This document shows positions 1 through 9,309 of a stretch of 64,000 bases of DNA, piece after piece. Source of the DNA: Parvularcula sp. (GTDB taxonomy: Bacteria; Pseudomonadota; Alphaproteobacteria; Caulobacterales; Parvularculaceae); NCBI GenBank assembly GCA_002704915.1, contig PAIP01000017.1:29377-93376 (forward strand), written 5' to 3'. A program made the translations under genes and the position numbers. Each line of letters begins with the position of its first letter. Positions within the stretch are counted from its first letter, which is position 1. The notes below the pieces were generated by a model. That model saw only the letters and a program-made list of their open reading frames with translations. It ran no database searches and was not told the DNA's origin.

Positions 1-177
1 TTCGAGCTCGGCGGCGAGCCGCAACACCTTCTCGTTCAGATCGGCGTTTTCTTTCTTCGCGGCTTCGAGCGCGGCTTCGGCGTCGAGGGCGCCCTCTTCA
101 GCCTGCCCATCGGCCTCGTCATGCTGGCCCTCTTCATGGGGAAAAGGCGGCGGCGTTGTTTCGTGTTCGTCACTCAT
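1..177 (-). CDS. grpE: GrpE nucleotide exchange factor, N-terminal part (runs off window)
   Basis: Only the first 59 codons are in the window; the gene continues past position 1. GrpE releases ADP from DnaK in the cytoplasmic Hsp70 cycle. The visible part starts MSDEHETTPPPFP, is acidic and disordered, then becomes a heptad-like helix (AALEAAKKENADLNEK), as in the GrpE N-terminal tail and start of the long coiled coil. No catalytic part is visible, so the call rests on this layout and on the position directly downstream of hrcA on the same strand, a very common heat-shock gene order. I see no CIRCE element between the two genes, so they are probably cotranscribed. Confidence 0.75.
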   Translation of the reverse strand, partial: MSDEHETTPPPFPHEEGQHDEADGQAEEGALDAEAALEAAKKENADLNEKVLRLAAELE

Positions 178-244
178 GAGACTTGCTTCATCCGGCTTCG
201 CATTCGGGGAAATATTCGCTGCGGGATGTACGCGCGGCGGGCGG

Positions 245-1270
245 CTATTTCAACATCCGCGAGAGCACTTCGGCCGTATAGTCCACAATCGGGACAACCC
301 GGGCGTAATTGAGCCGGGTCGGTCCGATCACCCCTAAAACCCCGACAATCTTGCGGTTTTCGTCCCGATAGGGGGCGGTGATCACGGAGGAGCCGGAGAG
401 GGAGAAGAGCCGGTTTTCCGAGCCGATAAAGACTTTGACGCCCTCGCCGTCCCGGGCGGCGGTAAGGAGCTCGATCACCTCGCGTTTTTTTTCCAGATCG
501 TCGAGCAGCATCCGGACCCGCTCGATGTCCTGGGCCGCCTCATCGAGAAGGTGGCCGCGTCCGCGCACAATCAACTGCCAGTTTTCGTCGCCGGCGATAT
601 CGGCGACGCCGTCGCGCACCAGCCGCGATGTGAGTTCGTCGAGTTCCGCCCGGTTCGATTCGATTTCGTCGAGAATGCTTGAGCGCGTTTCATGAAGGCT
701 GCGTCCGCGCAGGCGGGCGTTCAGATAATTCCCGGCGGCGATCAGCGCCGAGGCGGGAAGGTCGTCCGGCGCGTGAATGACGCGGTTTTCCACCCGGCCA
801 TCCTCGAACACCATAATCACGAGCGCCTTGCCCGGCCCTGTGCGCACGAACTCGATCTGACGCAAGGGCGCATCGGCCTTCTGCGTGACAATCAGGCTGG
901 CGGTCTGCGTCAGGCCCGAGAGGCGCGCAGCGGCCGCTTCGAGAAGATCGACGTCGCCGCCTTCCGCTGCCTCCGCCTCGATCGCGCGGCGCTCCTGCGG
1001 CGTCAGATCGCCCACCTGCATCAGCCCGTCGACGAAGAGTCGCAAGCCCAGCTCCGTCGGCAGGCGCCCGGCCGATATATGCGGCGCATGCAAAAGCCCC
1101 ATATCGGTAAGGTCGGCCATGACATTGCGCACGGTCGCCGCGGAAACGGCAATCTTCGTGTCATTGCTCAACACGCGCGATCCCACAGGCTCGCCCGTGG
1201 CGAGATAGGTCTCCACCAGACGGCGGAAGATTTCGCGCGACCGCTCGTCAATATCGTTGAGAACAGACAT
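245..1270 (-). CDS. hrcA: Heat-inducible transcription repressor HrcA
   Basis: HrcA represses class I heat-shock genes by binding CIRCE operators. The protein starts MSVLNDIDERSREIFRRLVE, has an N-terminal winged-helix region (PVGSRVLS, then SAATVRNVMADLTDMG, residues about 25-60), and ends with the family's ligand-like domain including GVLGVIGPTRLNYARVVPIVDYTA. At about 341 residues it matches the family. I place the start at 1270; a longer reading from 1330 adds 20 hydrophobic residues that do not fit the family. It lies upstream of grpE. No CIRCE inverted repeat is visible in either flank, so its targets (perhaps groESL) are elsewhere. Confidence 0.95.
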   Translation of the reverse strand: MSVLNDIDERSREIFRRLVETYLATGEPVGSRVLSNDTKIAVSAATVRNVMADLTDMGLLHAPHISAGRLPTELGLRLFVDGLMQVGDLTPQERRAIEAEAAEGGDVDLLEAAAARLSGLTQTASLIVTQKADAPLRQIEFVRTGPGKALVIMVFEDGRVENRVIHAPDDLPASALIAAGNYLNARLRGRSLHETRSSILDEIESNRAELDELTSRLVRDGVADIAGDENWQLIVRGRGHLLDEAAQDIERVRMLLDDLEKKREVIELLTAARDGEGVKVFIGSENRLFSLSGSSVITAPYRDENRKIVGVLGVIGPTRLNYARVVPIVDYTAEVLSRMLK

Positions 1271-1425
1271 GAGTTCTTTTCTTGCTGCCGATCCGGACAA
1301 GAAAAATAAGCGGCTCGCGGCCAAGAACAAGACCTGCCGTCAGGCCATAGGCTACCAGGACGCGGGTCGACAGGGCAGGGGCCCCGGGGCTAGGAAGACG
1401 CCCCAGCCAAATATTGGAGATAGTC

Positions 1426-2136
1426 ATGAGACCTTCCGGCCGCGCCTTTAACGAGCTTCGCGCCGTTTCCCTCGAAACCGGCGTCGCCAAGCATGCCGAA
1501 GGCTCCTGTCTCGTCAAATTCGGGGACACGCATGTTTTATGCACGGCAAGCTGGGACGAGACCACGCCGCCCTGGCTGCGCGGCGGCGGGCGCGGCTGGG
1601 TTACGGCCGAATATGGCATGCTGCCCCGCTCCACGGGCGAGCGCATGAAGCGCGAGGCCAAGGGCGGACAATCGGGCCGGACGCAGGAGATCCAGCGCCT
1701 GATCGGGCGATCCCTGCGCGCCGTCATCGATCTGAAAGCGCTGGGCGAACGCCAGATCCTCGTGGACTGCGACGTCATTCAGGCCGATGGGGGCACGCGC
1801 ACGGCCTCGATCACCGGCGCCTGGATCGCCATGAACCGCGCCTGCGAATGGGCGGCGTCGCAAGGGATTATCAAATCCAATCCGGTTCGCGACCGGGTGG
1901 CGGCGATTTCCTGCGGGCTTGTCGCCGGCGCTCCGGCGCTCGATCTTGATTACGACGAAGATTCGACCGCCCAGGCCGACGCCAATTTCGTTATCACCGG
2001 AACCGGAGGGCTTGTCGAAGTGCAGGCGACGGCCGAAGGCGATCCGTTTACGGATGACCAGTTCGCGGCCTTGTTGTCTCTTGCGAAGGCGGGCTGCGCC
2101 GAGCTCTCGGCGAAACAGGCGGAAATCGCCGGCTGA
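1426..2136 (+). CDS. rph: Ribonuclease PH
   Basis: RNase PH is a phosphate-dependent 3'-to-5' exoribonuclease that trims tRNA precursors. The 236-residue protein opens [12 protein letters not shown] and carries the family's [12 protein letters not shown] segment and the acidic LDLDYDEDS stretch near the active site. I start at ATG 1426, preceded by GGAGA at 1416-1420, rather than at the TTG 12 bases upstream, because the family begins MRPSGR. It is divergent from hrcA; the hrcA/rph pairing is common in alphaproteobacteria. The usual next genes (rdgB, hemW) are absent, and an unrelated channel gene follows. Confidence 0.95.
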   Translation: MRPSGRAFNELRAVSLETGVAKHAEGSCLVKFGDTHVLCTASWDETTPPWLRGGGRGWVTAEYGMLPRSTGERMKREAKGGQSGRTQEIQRLIGRSLRAVIDLKALGERQILVDCDVIQADGGTRTASITGAWIAMNRACEWAASQGIIKSNPVRDRVAAISCGLVAGAPALDLDYDEDSTAQADANFVITGTGGLVEVQATAEGDPFTDDQFAALLSLAKAGCAELSAKQAEIAG

Positions 2137-2246
2137 CGCTTTGCGGCGGCGCACTGGCGTTTTCATGGAGGCGCCGCTGCGGCAGTTGCAAGGGAAAGCG
2201 AAACTGTTAGAACTTTTGGGCCCCTTTCCTTTTTCCGAAAGACCCC

Positions 2247-3692
2247 ATGCAGGACCCGCAACCGGCAGAGGACGCAACGCCCGCCCCGCAAGAAACGCCG
2301 GTTGAAGAATCGGTGATCGAAGAGGGCGTCGAGACAATCCGCGAGCGCGTCCTGGCCTTTTTCGACGGCTTTCAGGCCAACATGCTGACGGCGGGCGTCG
2401 CCATCGAAGCCGCCATCGTCGTCGCCGCGATCCTGCCGGCGGCGTTTTTCGGACCGCGTCTCAGGAAACTCATCCAGTCGCAAATTGCGCCGCGCGCGCC
2501 TTACGGTCTCCTGCGCCGGGCGGCCAACGCCTTCGCCCATATTGCAACGCCGATTGCGCTGTTGCTCGTGCTTCAGGCGGCGATGGTGGGCTTGAGGGCC
2601 GCGGGCAATTCCACCAGCGTTGTCTCCGCGGCGGTCAGCCTGCTGACGGCCTGGATCGTCATCCGGCTGGTGACGCTCGTCATTCGCTCGCCCTTCTGGT
2701 CGCGCGTTGCGTTTTATGTGGCCTGGCCCATTGCGGCGCTCGATGCGTTTGGCGTGCTCGACGATGTGGTGCGTCAGCTCGAAGCGTTTTCCTTCCCCAT
2801 CGGCGAGGATGAAAATGGCGTCGAGCAAAGTTTTTCAGCGCTCGACTTCCTGCGTACGGTGGCGGTTTTCGGCGTCCTCTTCTGGGGCGCGCGATTCTTA
2901 AACCACCTCATACAGGGACGCATCAACGCCATCGACGAGCTTACTGTTTCGTTCAAGGCGCTTCTGTCGAAAATTCTCGACGTCCTCCTGCCGGTGGTGG
3001 CGCTGGTCGCCGCGTTGCAGATCGTTGGTTTCCCATTCGCAACGCTCGCCATTTTCGGCGGCGCTGTGGGGCTCGGCATCGGTCTTGGCATGCAGCGCAC
3101 GGTGTCGAACTTTTTTGCAGGTTTCACCCTGATCGCCGATAAATCGATCAAGCCGGGCGACGTGATCGAAATCGAGGATTCCTATGGCTGGGTGACCGCC
3201 ATGAATGCGCGCTATGTCACCTTGCGCACACGCGACGGCACCGCCCATCTGGTGCCCAATGACAAGTTTATCGAGGAAGGCGTCGTCAACTGGTCCCATG
3301 ACGACCGTGTGGTGCGCCTGCATGCGCCCTTTGGCGTGTCCTATGAGACGCGGGATGTGCGCGGTCTCGCCCGGGCTGCGGAAGAGCGCGCGCTCACCAT
3401 CGATCGTGTCCTGAAAACCCCGGCGCCGCGCTGCAACCTGATGGAGTTCGGCGACAGCTCCATCAATTTCGACTTGCGGTTCTGGATCAACGATCCCGCC
3501 AATGGCTCCGCCAATGTGCGCTCGGACGTCATGATGGCGATCTGGGACATGCTGCACGAAATGAACATTGAAGTGCCTTTCCCGCAGCGCGATCTTCACA
3601 TCAAATCCGCGCCGGATGGCCTGAAAATGGTTTCGGAAACAAGGGCTGAGCCCCTGTCAACGGCCGGTGAGTCAAACTCCCGTGAGGAGTGA
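2247..3692 (+). CDS. MscS-family mechanosensitive ion channel
   Basis: Predicted inner-membrane channel that opens under membrane tension to release solutes during osmotic downshift. The 481-residue protein has an acidic N-terminal tail, several hydrophobic segments (about residues 45-230), then the MscS core: pore helix region (FGGAVGLGIGLGMQRTVSNF, about 275-295) followed by the beta domain (DKSIKPGDVIEIEDSYGWV) and the C-terminal alpha/beta domain. It is longer than E. coli MscS (about 286 residues), with extra N-terminal membrane segments as in YbdG/YnaI-like members. Which subfamily it belongs to is not clear. It appears monocistronic. Confidence 0.9.
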   Translation: MQDPQPAEDATPAPQETPVEESVIEEGVETIRERVLAFFDGFQANMLTAGVAIEAAIVVAAILPAAFFGPRLRKLIQSQIAPRAPYGLLRRAANAFAHIATPIALLLVLQAAMVGLRAAGNSTSVVSAAVSLLTAWIVIRLVTLVIRSPFWSRVAFYVAWPIAALDAFGVLDDVVRQLEAFSFPIGEDENGVEQSFSALDFLRTVAVFGVLFWGARFLNHLIQGRINAIDELTVSFKALLSKILDVLLPVVALVAALQIVGFPFATLAIFGGAVGLGIGLGMQRTVSNFFAGFTLIADKSIKPGDVIEIEDSYGWVTAMNARYVTLRTRDGTAHLVPNDKFIEEGVVNWSHDDRVVRLHAPFGVSYETRDVRGLARAAEERALTIDRVLKTPAPRCNLMEFGDSSINFDLRFWINDPANGSANVRSDVMMAIWDMLHEMNIEVPFPQRDLHIKSAPDGLKMVSETRAEPLSTAGESNSREE

Positions 3693-3792
3693 GGCGGGTT
3701 GTCGCTTCGGCTTGGCAGGCGCGGGCCTGCGCGACTATATTCCCTGTGGGGCCGATGAACCGTTTTAGGGCTGTCACGCCGGGAGATATGTC

Positions 3793-4332
3793 ATGTTTCG
3801 TTTAATTGCCACGGGCGCGCTCGCCCTTCTTGTCGCCGCCTGCGCCACGGCGACGCCATACGGACCGGCCGCGCAGGGCGGCGGCTATGGATTTTCCGAT
3901 CAGCGCATCGAAGACAACCGCTATCGCATCACCTTCCGCGGCAATTCGGTAACGGCTCGCGAAACGGTGGAAAATGCGCTGCTCTATCGCGCGGCTGAGC
4001 TGACTGTCGATCTCGGTTATGATTATTTCATCGCCGTCGAAAACCAGACCGAAGCGAACAGGAGCTACAGAACGACGACAGAGCCGGCGTTTTATGGGCG
4101 CTATGGTTATGGCTATCCGTTCTACCGCCCCTATTACGGCTTTCCTTATTACGCCTATGGCTGGGGCTGGGGCGCGCCTTATGACAGCTATACCCGCGAG
4201 GTGACGCGCTATTCAGCCGTTGCGTTCATCGTGATGTACAGGGGCGAAAAGCCCGCGGACAATCCGCAGGCTTTCAATGCACGGGAAGTCATGAACAATC
4301 TCGGCCCCTATGTTCTCGGGCCGGCGAGCTAG
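3793..4332 (+). CDS. CC0125/CC1285-type lipoprotein
   Basis: A 179-residue predicted lipoprotein. Residues 1-17 are a lipoprotein signal with lipobox LLVAAC; the mature part contains FSDQRIEDNRYRITFRGNS and a segment on handling of duplicate alleles (ENALLYRAAELTVDLGYDYF), which I recognise from an alphaproteobacterial lipoprotein family named after Caulobacter CC0125/CC1285. A Tyr/Gly/Pro-rich stretch (about residues 98-135) follows. Function is unknown; an envelope location is inferred from the signal. The gene converges on the PilZ gene with 10 bases between stops. Confidence 0.75.
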   Translation: MFRLIATGALALLVAACATATPYGPAAQGGGYGFSDQRIEDNRYRITFRGNSVTARETVENALLYRAAELTVDLGYDYFIAVENQTEANRSYRTTTEPAFYGRYGYGYPFYRPYYGFPYYAYGWGWGAPYDSYTREVTRYSAVAFIVMYRGEKPADNPQAFNAREVMNNLGPYVLGPAS

Positions 4333-4342
4333 GGTTGCTGCT

Positions 4343-4948
4343 TTAAACGGCGCGAAGAACCGGTTTTTGTCCGTCGGCGGCCTGAGCCGCTGTTTGTTCT
4401 GAAGCCGAATCGTAAACAACGACGAAGCCGCGCGGCGTGTGTCTTACAATGACGCCGCGCCGGCGCCCTACATGGATGGCCGATCCGATCGGCGGTCTGC
4501 GCCGGGAGTCGACGGAAACGCCGTTCACGGACGTATCGATGATCGTCACGAACAAAGACGTGCCGTCTGCGAGACGGCAGGATGCTCGGGAGCCGCCGTC
4601 GCGGTGGCGCAAGGTGGAGCGGCGGTCGCCAAGCCCGTCCGCGAATTCCGGATTGGCCTTCAGCATCAACTGCTCGATCAGCAGGTTGCGCCGGCGTTTC
4701 GACAACAGGAACGAGGTCGCGAAACCGTCGGGAAATGTCCGCGCCACTGTGCTTTCGATAACGTCCAGCCCGTCGATGTGAATGACGGCGGCGTCGCCGA
4801 CAACCACTTTCGCGTCGGTTATCAGCGCCATGTCACCCGGAGAAATATTGAGCAGGCGGCCCTCATATTCGTCGGTGGCGTTGACAACAATGCGCGCCGG
4901 CAGATTGAGGCTGATCCGCTGATAACGCCGTCCATCGTTTTTAAACAT
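4343..4948 (-). CDS. Protein with two tandem PilZ domains
   Basis: Probable cyclic-di-GMP receptor. Two PilZ-like units can be read in 201 residues. The first has RRYQR (residues 7-11) followed by NISPGDM near residue 54. The second has an Arg-rich start (RRSTLRHRDGGSR, about 107-119) and IDTSVNGVSV near 136, the D-x-S-x-x-G motif. The first unit's N-x-S-P-G is a looser match, so it may be a non-binding or dimerising copy. There is no other domain, so it likely works through protein partners. An EAL phosphodiesterase elsewhere in this window (57574-58383) shows that c-di-GMP turnover exists in this organism. Confidence 0.8.
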   Translation of the reverse strand: MFKNDGRRYQRISLNLPARIVVNATDEYEGRLLNISPGDMALITDAKVVVGDAAVIHIDGLDVIESTVARTFPDGFATSFLLSKRRRNLLIEQLMLKANPEFADGLGDRRSTLRHRDGGSRASCRLADGTSLFVTIIDTSVNGVSVDSRRRPPIGSAIHVGRRRGVIVRHTPRGFVVVYDSASEQTAAQAADGQKPVLRAV

Positions 4949-5150
4949 CGCTCAGTTGTCCCGAATTGCTTAATTGCGCCACCCCGTTGCAAAATAGTGG
5001 CCAGCGGCAAAACCTTCTCTAACGTACAAACTTCAATTTTACGGACCTTGCTGCGGCGGTTCGGCGAGGCGGCCAGCGCTTTGCAGGAACGTCAAGGGCT
5101 TGTATGGTTAAGAAAACCACTCGCCCCGTTCCTCGTGGAGATTTCTAAAG

Positions 5151-7256
5151 ATGATGAATAAATTTTTCTGTGCGGCGGCAGCTTTTGCCGTCATGACTTC
5201 TGCGGCGCCAGCGCAGGACGACGATCCGTTTTTGTGGCTTGAGGCCGTTGAAGGCGAAAAGGCGCTCGACTGGGTGCGCGAGCAGAATGCGCGCTCCCTG
5301 GAAGTCCTCGAAAACGACCCGCGTTTCGAGCCTATGTATGAAGAGGCGTTGTCGGTCCTGACCTCCGACGAACGTCTTGCGCTCGGCCAGATTCATAACG
5401 GCCATGTCTATAATTTCTGGCAGGATGATGAGCACAAGCGCGGGCTTTGGCGCCGGGCCAGCGTCGAGAGCTATCGGTCCGGCGAGCCGGCATGGGAAAC
5501 GGTGCTCGATGTGGATACGCTCGCCGCTGAGGAAGACCGCAACTGGATACGCGGCTCTGTCGTTTGTCTCTCGCCGGAATATGTTCACTGCATGGTGGAG
5601 CTTTCCGATGGCGGCAAGGACGCCGGTTACTGGCGTGAATTCAACACAGAAGAAAAAGCCTTCGTAGAAGGCGGGTTTGCGCTCGATGAGGCAAAGTCGA
5701 GCGTCGAATGGCTTGATTCGGACACGCTTCTCATTGGCACGGACCGGGGCGAGGGATCTCTGACATCATCGGGTTATCCGCGCACTGTCATGCGGCTTGA
5801 ACGCGGCGGGACAGTCGCCGACGCGCCGGTGATCTTCCAAGGCGAGGAAACGGATGTTTCATCCGACGCGAGGGTCGAACATGAAGACGGCAAGACGCAT
5901 GTTTTCGTCAGCCGCGGCGTCACGTTCTTCGAATCCGAATATTATTATCAAGACGAGCAGGGCGGTTTTAACAAACTGCCACTCCCGCTTAACGCCGATT
6001 TTCAAGGCGTGCTCGACGGCCGCGCAGTATTCTTCCTGCGCGAAGACTGGCCTTATGAAGGCGAGACCTATGCACAAGGAAATGTTGTCGCCTATGATCT
6101 CGGCGCAGGCGTCGTCGAAACGGTGTTCGAAGCGGCTGACAACCAGTCTGTCGAGGACGTTGAAATCGGCAAAACCAATATCGTCATCCAGTATCTCGAG
6201 GATGTGTCAGGCGCTGCGGTGCGGGTCACGCGTTCCAAAAAAGGCGACTGGAAAGCGAAATCCATCGCGCTTCCTGAAAATGGCGTCGTTTCCCTTGTCT
6301 CCGCCGGCGGCGGCACGGATGACGCGATGTTTTCCTTTGAAAGCCTGACGTCGCCGGACTCGCTTTATTACGTGACGGCGAAAAACAAGGTCGAGAAGAT
6401 TGCTGAAACGCCGGCTTTTTACGATGCGACCGGCGTCGTTGTGGAACAGCGTTTCGCAACATCCGCAGACGGAACAAAAGTGCCATACTATATCATGGGA
6501 CTCGATTCCGTGTTGAAAGAGGGCAATGCGCCGACCGTGCAATATGGCTATGGCGGCTTTCTCGTGCCGATTCTGCCCTATTATTACGACGATCCGTCGC
6601 GGCCGCAGCATGGCGCGCTTGCGGGCCTCATGTGGGTGAAGCGCGGCGGCGTTCTGGTGCTGTCGAATATTCGCGGCGGTTCGGAATACGGTTCGCGCTG
6701 GCATCAGGCCGCGCTGAAGGAAAACCGCCAGCGCGCTTACGATGATTTCATCGCAATTTCGGAGGATCTGATCGAGACCGGGGTGACGAGGCCTGAAAAG
6801 CTCGGCGCCATCGGCCGCTCCAATGGCGGTTTGTTGATGGGCGCCATGCTGACCCAGCGCCCGGACCTTTATTCGGCGATCGATATCGGCGTGCCGCTGT
6901 TCGATATGAAGCGGTATAACAAGCTGCTCGCAGGCGCGTCATGGATGGGCGAGTACGGCAATCCCGACATTCCTGAAGAATGGGCCTATATTTCCGAATA
7001 TTCTCCCTATCAAAATCTGAAGGCGGACCAGCCCTATCCGAAAGTCCTGTTTTACACTTCCACAAAGGATGACCGCGTGCATCCGGGGCATGCCCGCAAG
7101 GCCGCCGCGAAAATGGAGGACCTCGGTTATGACTTTTTCTACTATGAGAATATCGAGGGCGGTCATGGCGGTACGGCGAACCAGGAACAGCTCGCGCACC
7201 GCACCGCGCTTGAGTGGGCCTATTTCGCCCGGCAATTAATGGGAGAGGCGCAGTGA
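5151..7256 (+). CDS. Secreted prolyl oligopeptidase family serine peptidase (S9A)
   Basis: Predicted periplasmic or secreted peptidase cutting after proline in short peptides. A signal peptide (residues 1-21, MMNKFFCAAAAFAVMTSAAPA) precedes a beta-propeller region of about 380 residues and a C-terminal alpha/beta hydrolase. The catalytic triad is visible: Ser557 in GRSNGG, Asp640/641 in KDDRVHPGH and His672 in EGGHGG. At 701 residues it has full S9A length. It is followed by a gene overlapping its stop by four bases, so the two form an operon. Family placement is firm; the true substrate is unknown. Confidence 0.92.
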   Translation: MMNKFFCAAAAFAVMTSAAPAQDDDPFLWLEAVEGEKALDWVREQNARSLEVLENDPRFEPMYEEALSVLTSDERLALGQIHNGHVYNFWQDDEHKRGLWRRASVESYRSGEPAWETVLDVDTLAAEEDRNWIRGSVVCLSPEYVHCMVELSDGGKDAGYWREFNTEEKAFVEGGFALDEAKSSVEWLDSDTLLIGTDRGEGSLTSSGYPRTVMRLERGGTVADAPVIFQGEETDVSSDARVEHEDGKTHVFVSRGVTFFESEYYYQDEQGGFNKLPLPLNADFQGVLDGRAVFFLREDWPYEGETYAQGNVVAYDLGAGVVETVFEAADNQSVEDVEIGKTNIVIQYLEDVSGAAVRVTRSKKGDWKAKSIALPENGVVSLVSAGGGTDDAMFSFESLTSPDSLYYVTAKNKVEKIAETPAFYDATGVVVEQRFATSADGTKVPYYIMGLDSVLKEGNAPTVQYGYGGFLVPILPYYYDDPSRPQHGALAGLMWVKRGGVLVLSNIRGGSEYGSRWHQAALKENRQRAYDDFIAISEDLIETGVTRPEKLGAIGRSNGGLLMGAMLTQRPDLYSAIDIGVPLFDMKRYNKLLAGASWMGEYGNPDIPEEWAYISEYSPYQNLKADQPYPKVLFYTSTKDDRVHPGHARKAAAKMEDLGYDFFYYENIEGGHGGTANQEQLAHRTALEWAYFARQLMGEAQ

Positions 7257-7654
7257 CGGAGTTTCATGCAAGCCTGTTGCAGCGTGCCTGGCGCAAGGTC
7301 GATGTGAAACTCGCTGTCGATGGAGAGATGCATATCTTGCGCTGGCGGCGCGGATTTTTCGTCGACGAAGTTTTGTTCGACGAACGACGCGTCGCAACTG
7401 CGCAAGGACTGTTTGGGCGCGAGAGCGTTTTCGGTCTCGACATCGAGACGCCGGGCGGCGCTCGCGTGAAGTTTGTTTTTATGGTGGATGCGGCGCCGGA
7501 TTGGAACGACTGGACGGGCAGCATGCGCCCCGGCGGCGTGCGCCTGGAGACCGCTGAGCGCGCTTTGATCTCTGTGGGCTCGCTTGGCGGCGAACGGCCT
7601 GAGCCGTTCCGCGAACTCTATAATCGCGCCATCACGGCGTTGGGGCTTTCCTGA
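7253..7654 (+). CDS. Uncharacterised small protein coupled to the S9 peptidase
   Basis: I do not recognise this 133-residue protein. I start it at GTG 7253, which overlaps the peptidase stop (GTGA), the typical geometry of translational coupling; a start at 7214 would lie deeper inside the peptidase gene. The translation has alternating basic and hydrophobic strands (RWRRGFFVDEVLFDERRVA) and no signal peptide or membrane segment, so it is probably a cytosolic beta-rich protein. A strong terminator directly follows its stop. Confidence 0.7.
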   Translation: MTEFHASLLQRAWRKVDVKLAVDGEMHILRWRRGFFVDEVLFDERRVATAQGLFGRESVFGLDIETPGGARVKFVFMVDAAPDWNDWTGSMRPGGVRLETAERALISVGSLGGERPEPFRELYNRAITALGLS

Positions 7655-7660
7655 AAAAAC

Positions 7661-7687
7661 AAAGCCGCCCTTTTGAGGGCGGCTTTT
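7661..7687. terminator. Bidirectional rho-independent terminator
   Basis: Perfect 10-bp stem AAAGCCGCCC / GGGCGGCTTT with a 6-base loop, flanked by A-runs on one side and T-run on the other. It lies between convergent genes (small gene at 7253-7654 and csbD-like gene) and can serve both. Confidence 0.9.
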
Positions 7688-7709
7688 GCAATGGCTGTGG
7701 ACCGCCGGT

Positions 7710-7907
7710 CTAGGCGGCCGTATCCCAGTCATTGACCTGCTTTTCGGCTTCTTCGCGGGCGACGCCGTATTTCTCCTGAATCTTGCCGACAAGCTTGTCC
7801 CGGTCGCCTTCGACCTGGGTCAGGTCATCGTCGGTCAGCTTGCCCCACTGGGACTTCGCCGAGCCTTTGAGCTGGTTCCATTTGCCTTTCAATTCATCCG
7901 AATTCAT
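7710..7907 (-). CDS. CsbD-family small stress protein
   Basis: A 65-residue hydrophilic protein starting MNSDELKGKWNQLKGSAK, with the repeated (K)GxWxQxKG and VxGDxDKLxGxIQExYG segments of the CsbD family. CsbD proteins are general-stress proteins of unknown mechanism, often highly expressed and intrinsically flexible. The start at 7907 is the only one that gives the family N-terminus; the open frame continues upstream without similarity. Its transcript ends at the shared terminator with the neighbouring operon. Confidence 0.92.
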   Translation of the reverse strand: MNSDELKGKWNQLKGSAKSQWGKLTDDDLTQVEGDRDKLVGKIQEKYGVAREEAEKQVNDWDTAA

Positions 7908-8016
7908 GATGCGCGCTCCTTTTTGTTGCACATCAATCCAACACCGAAATTGCGCGAACCGTTCCCTTTTGCGGGGAAACACGCTTAAACTGCGCGATCG
8001 AATAAAGGGGCGGCGC

Positions 8017-9285
8017 ATGGCTTGGTGGTTCGGAATTAAACTTTGGAAACGGGTCTTTCTGGGGCTCGTGCTCGGCGTGATTTTCGGGCTGGCCGTCTCC
8101 CAGACCATGGAGGCCGCCGCCGCGGAGGCGCTGCTGGAAAAGGTGCGCGTCATCGGAACGGTGTTCATCCGCCTGATCCGCATGATCGTTGTGCCGCTGG
8201 TTTTCTTCACGCTGGTCGCCGGCATCTACGCTATGGGCGATCCGAAAAAACTCGGCACCATCGGCATCAAGGCCTTCGTGCTTTATATTTTCACGACCTT
8301 CTTCGCCAACCTCATCGGTCTCGGCATGGGCACGCTGTTCCAGCCTGGAAAAGGCGTTGATCTTGGCGGCGCGGAGCCGCGTCAGATGGGCGAGGCGCAA
8401 CCCATTGGCGAGCGCCTTCTGGGCATTATTCCGGAAAACCCTTTCGCTGCGCTTGTCGAAGGCGACATGCTGGCGGTGATCTTTTTCGCCCTTCTGCTCG
8501 GCGTCGGTCTCCTGATGGCGCGCGAGGCGGGGCAGGCGGCGGGCCGGTTCTTCGAGGCCGGCGCCGAGGGCATCTTGCAGATGACCCATATCATCATGGA
8601 GTTGGCGCCCTTCGGCGTCTTCGGTCTCATCGCTTATGTTGCGGGCACGCAAGGGGTCGCCACCTTTACCGCCATTCTTTCTCTGACCCTGGCTGTCTAT
8701 CTCGGCTGCGCTCTCCACATGTTGTTTGTTTACGGAGGGCTGGTGCGGATTATTTTGCGTCTGCCATTCGTCGATTTCTTCCGTGGCATTCTCGACCCGA
8801 TGATGGTCGCTTATTCCACCTCGTCCTCTTCGGCCACGTTGCCGGTGACGATCCGTGCGGCGACTGAAAATCTCGGCATCAAGAAATCCGTGGCTGGCTC
8901 TGTCCTGCCGCTCGGCGCCACGATCAATATGGATGGAACCTCGCTCTATCTCGGCATCGTGGCGCTCTTTACGGCGCAGGCTTTCGGTTATTCGCTGGAG
9001 CCGCAGCATTATTTCCTCATCGCGCTAACGGCCGCGCTCGTCTCCATCGGCACTGCGGGCGTTCCCTCTGCATCGTTGTTCCTGCTCGCCATCGTGCTTG
9101 AAGTCTTTGACGTGACGCCGGAGCATACGGCGCTCGTCATCGGGTTTATTTTCCCCTTTGACCGGCTTTTGGACATGATGCGCACGGTGACCAATGTGAC
9201 CGGGGATACGGCGGTTGCGACGGCGGTCGCCAAATGGGAGGGCGAGCTTGATGAAGACGTCTTCCGGCAGAAGCCTTTAAGCTAG
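8017..9285 (+). CDS. Dicarboxylate/amino acid:cation symporter (DAACS family)
   Basis: Inner-membrane secondary transporter for glutamate/aspartate or C4-dicarboxylates driven by H+ or Na+. The 422-residue protein has the eight-helix plus two-hairpin fold pattern: serine-rich hairpin STSSSSATLPVT and the cation/substrate motif ATINMDGTSLYL, plus GTAGVPSASL in the second hairpin. Start at ATG 8017 gives MAWWFGIKLWKRVFLG; a longer frame from 7783 crosses the csbD-like gene and is not credible. Substrate cannot be set from the sequence. Probably monocistronic. Confidence 0.92.
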   Translation: MAWWFGIKLWKRVFLGLVLGVIFGLAVSQTMEAAAAEALLEKVRVIGTVFIRLIRMIVVPLVFFTLVAGIYAMGDPKKLGTIGIKAFVLYIFTTFFANLIGLGMGTLFQPGKGVDLGGAEPRQMGEAQPIGERLLGIIPENPFAALVEGDMLAVIFFALLLGVGLLMAREAGQAAGRFFEAGAEGILQMTHIIMELAPFGVFGLIAYVAGTQGVATFTAILSLTLAVYLGCALHMLFVYGGLVRIILRLPFVDFFRGILDPMMVAYSTSSSSATLPVTIRAATENLGIKKSVAGSVLPLGATINMDGTSLYLGIVALFTAQAFGYSLEPQHYFLIALTAALVSIGTAGVPSASLFLLAIVLEVFDVTPEHTALVIGFIFPFDRLLDMMRTVTNVTGDTAVATAVAKWEGELDEDVFRQKPLS

Positions 9286-9309
9286 GTCCGTTCTTCGCTA
9301 GCTTGGGTC

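Noticed and set aside
178..244. CIRCE element for HrcA
   Set aside because: No TTAGCACTC-N9-GAGTGCTAA-like repeat is present here or upstream of hrcA (1271-1425).
7933..9009. 358-codon minus-strand frame opposite the DAACS symporter
   Set aside because: Shadow: charged, no domain, and the symporter helices are clear on the other strand.
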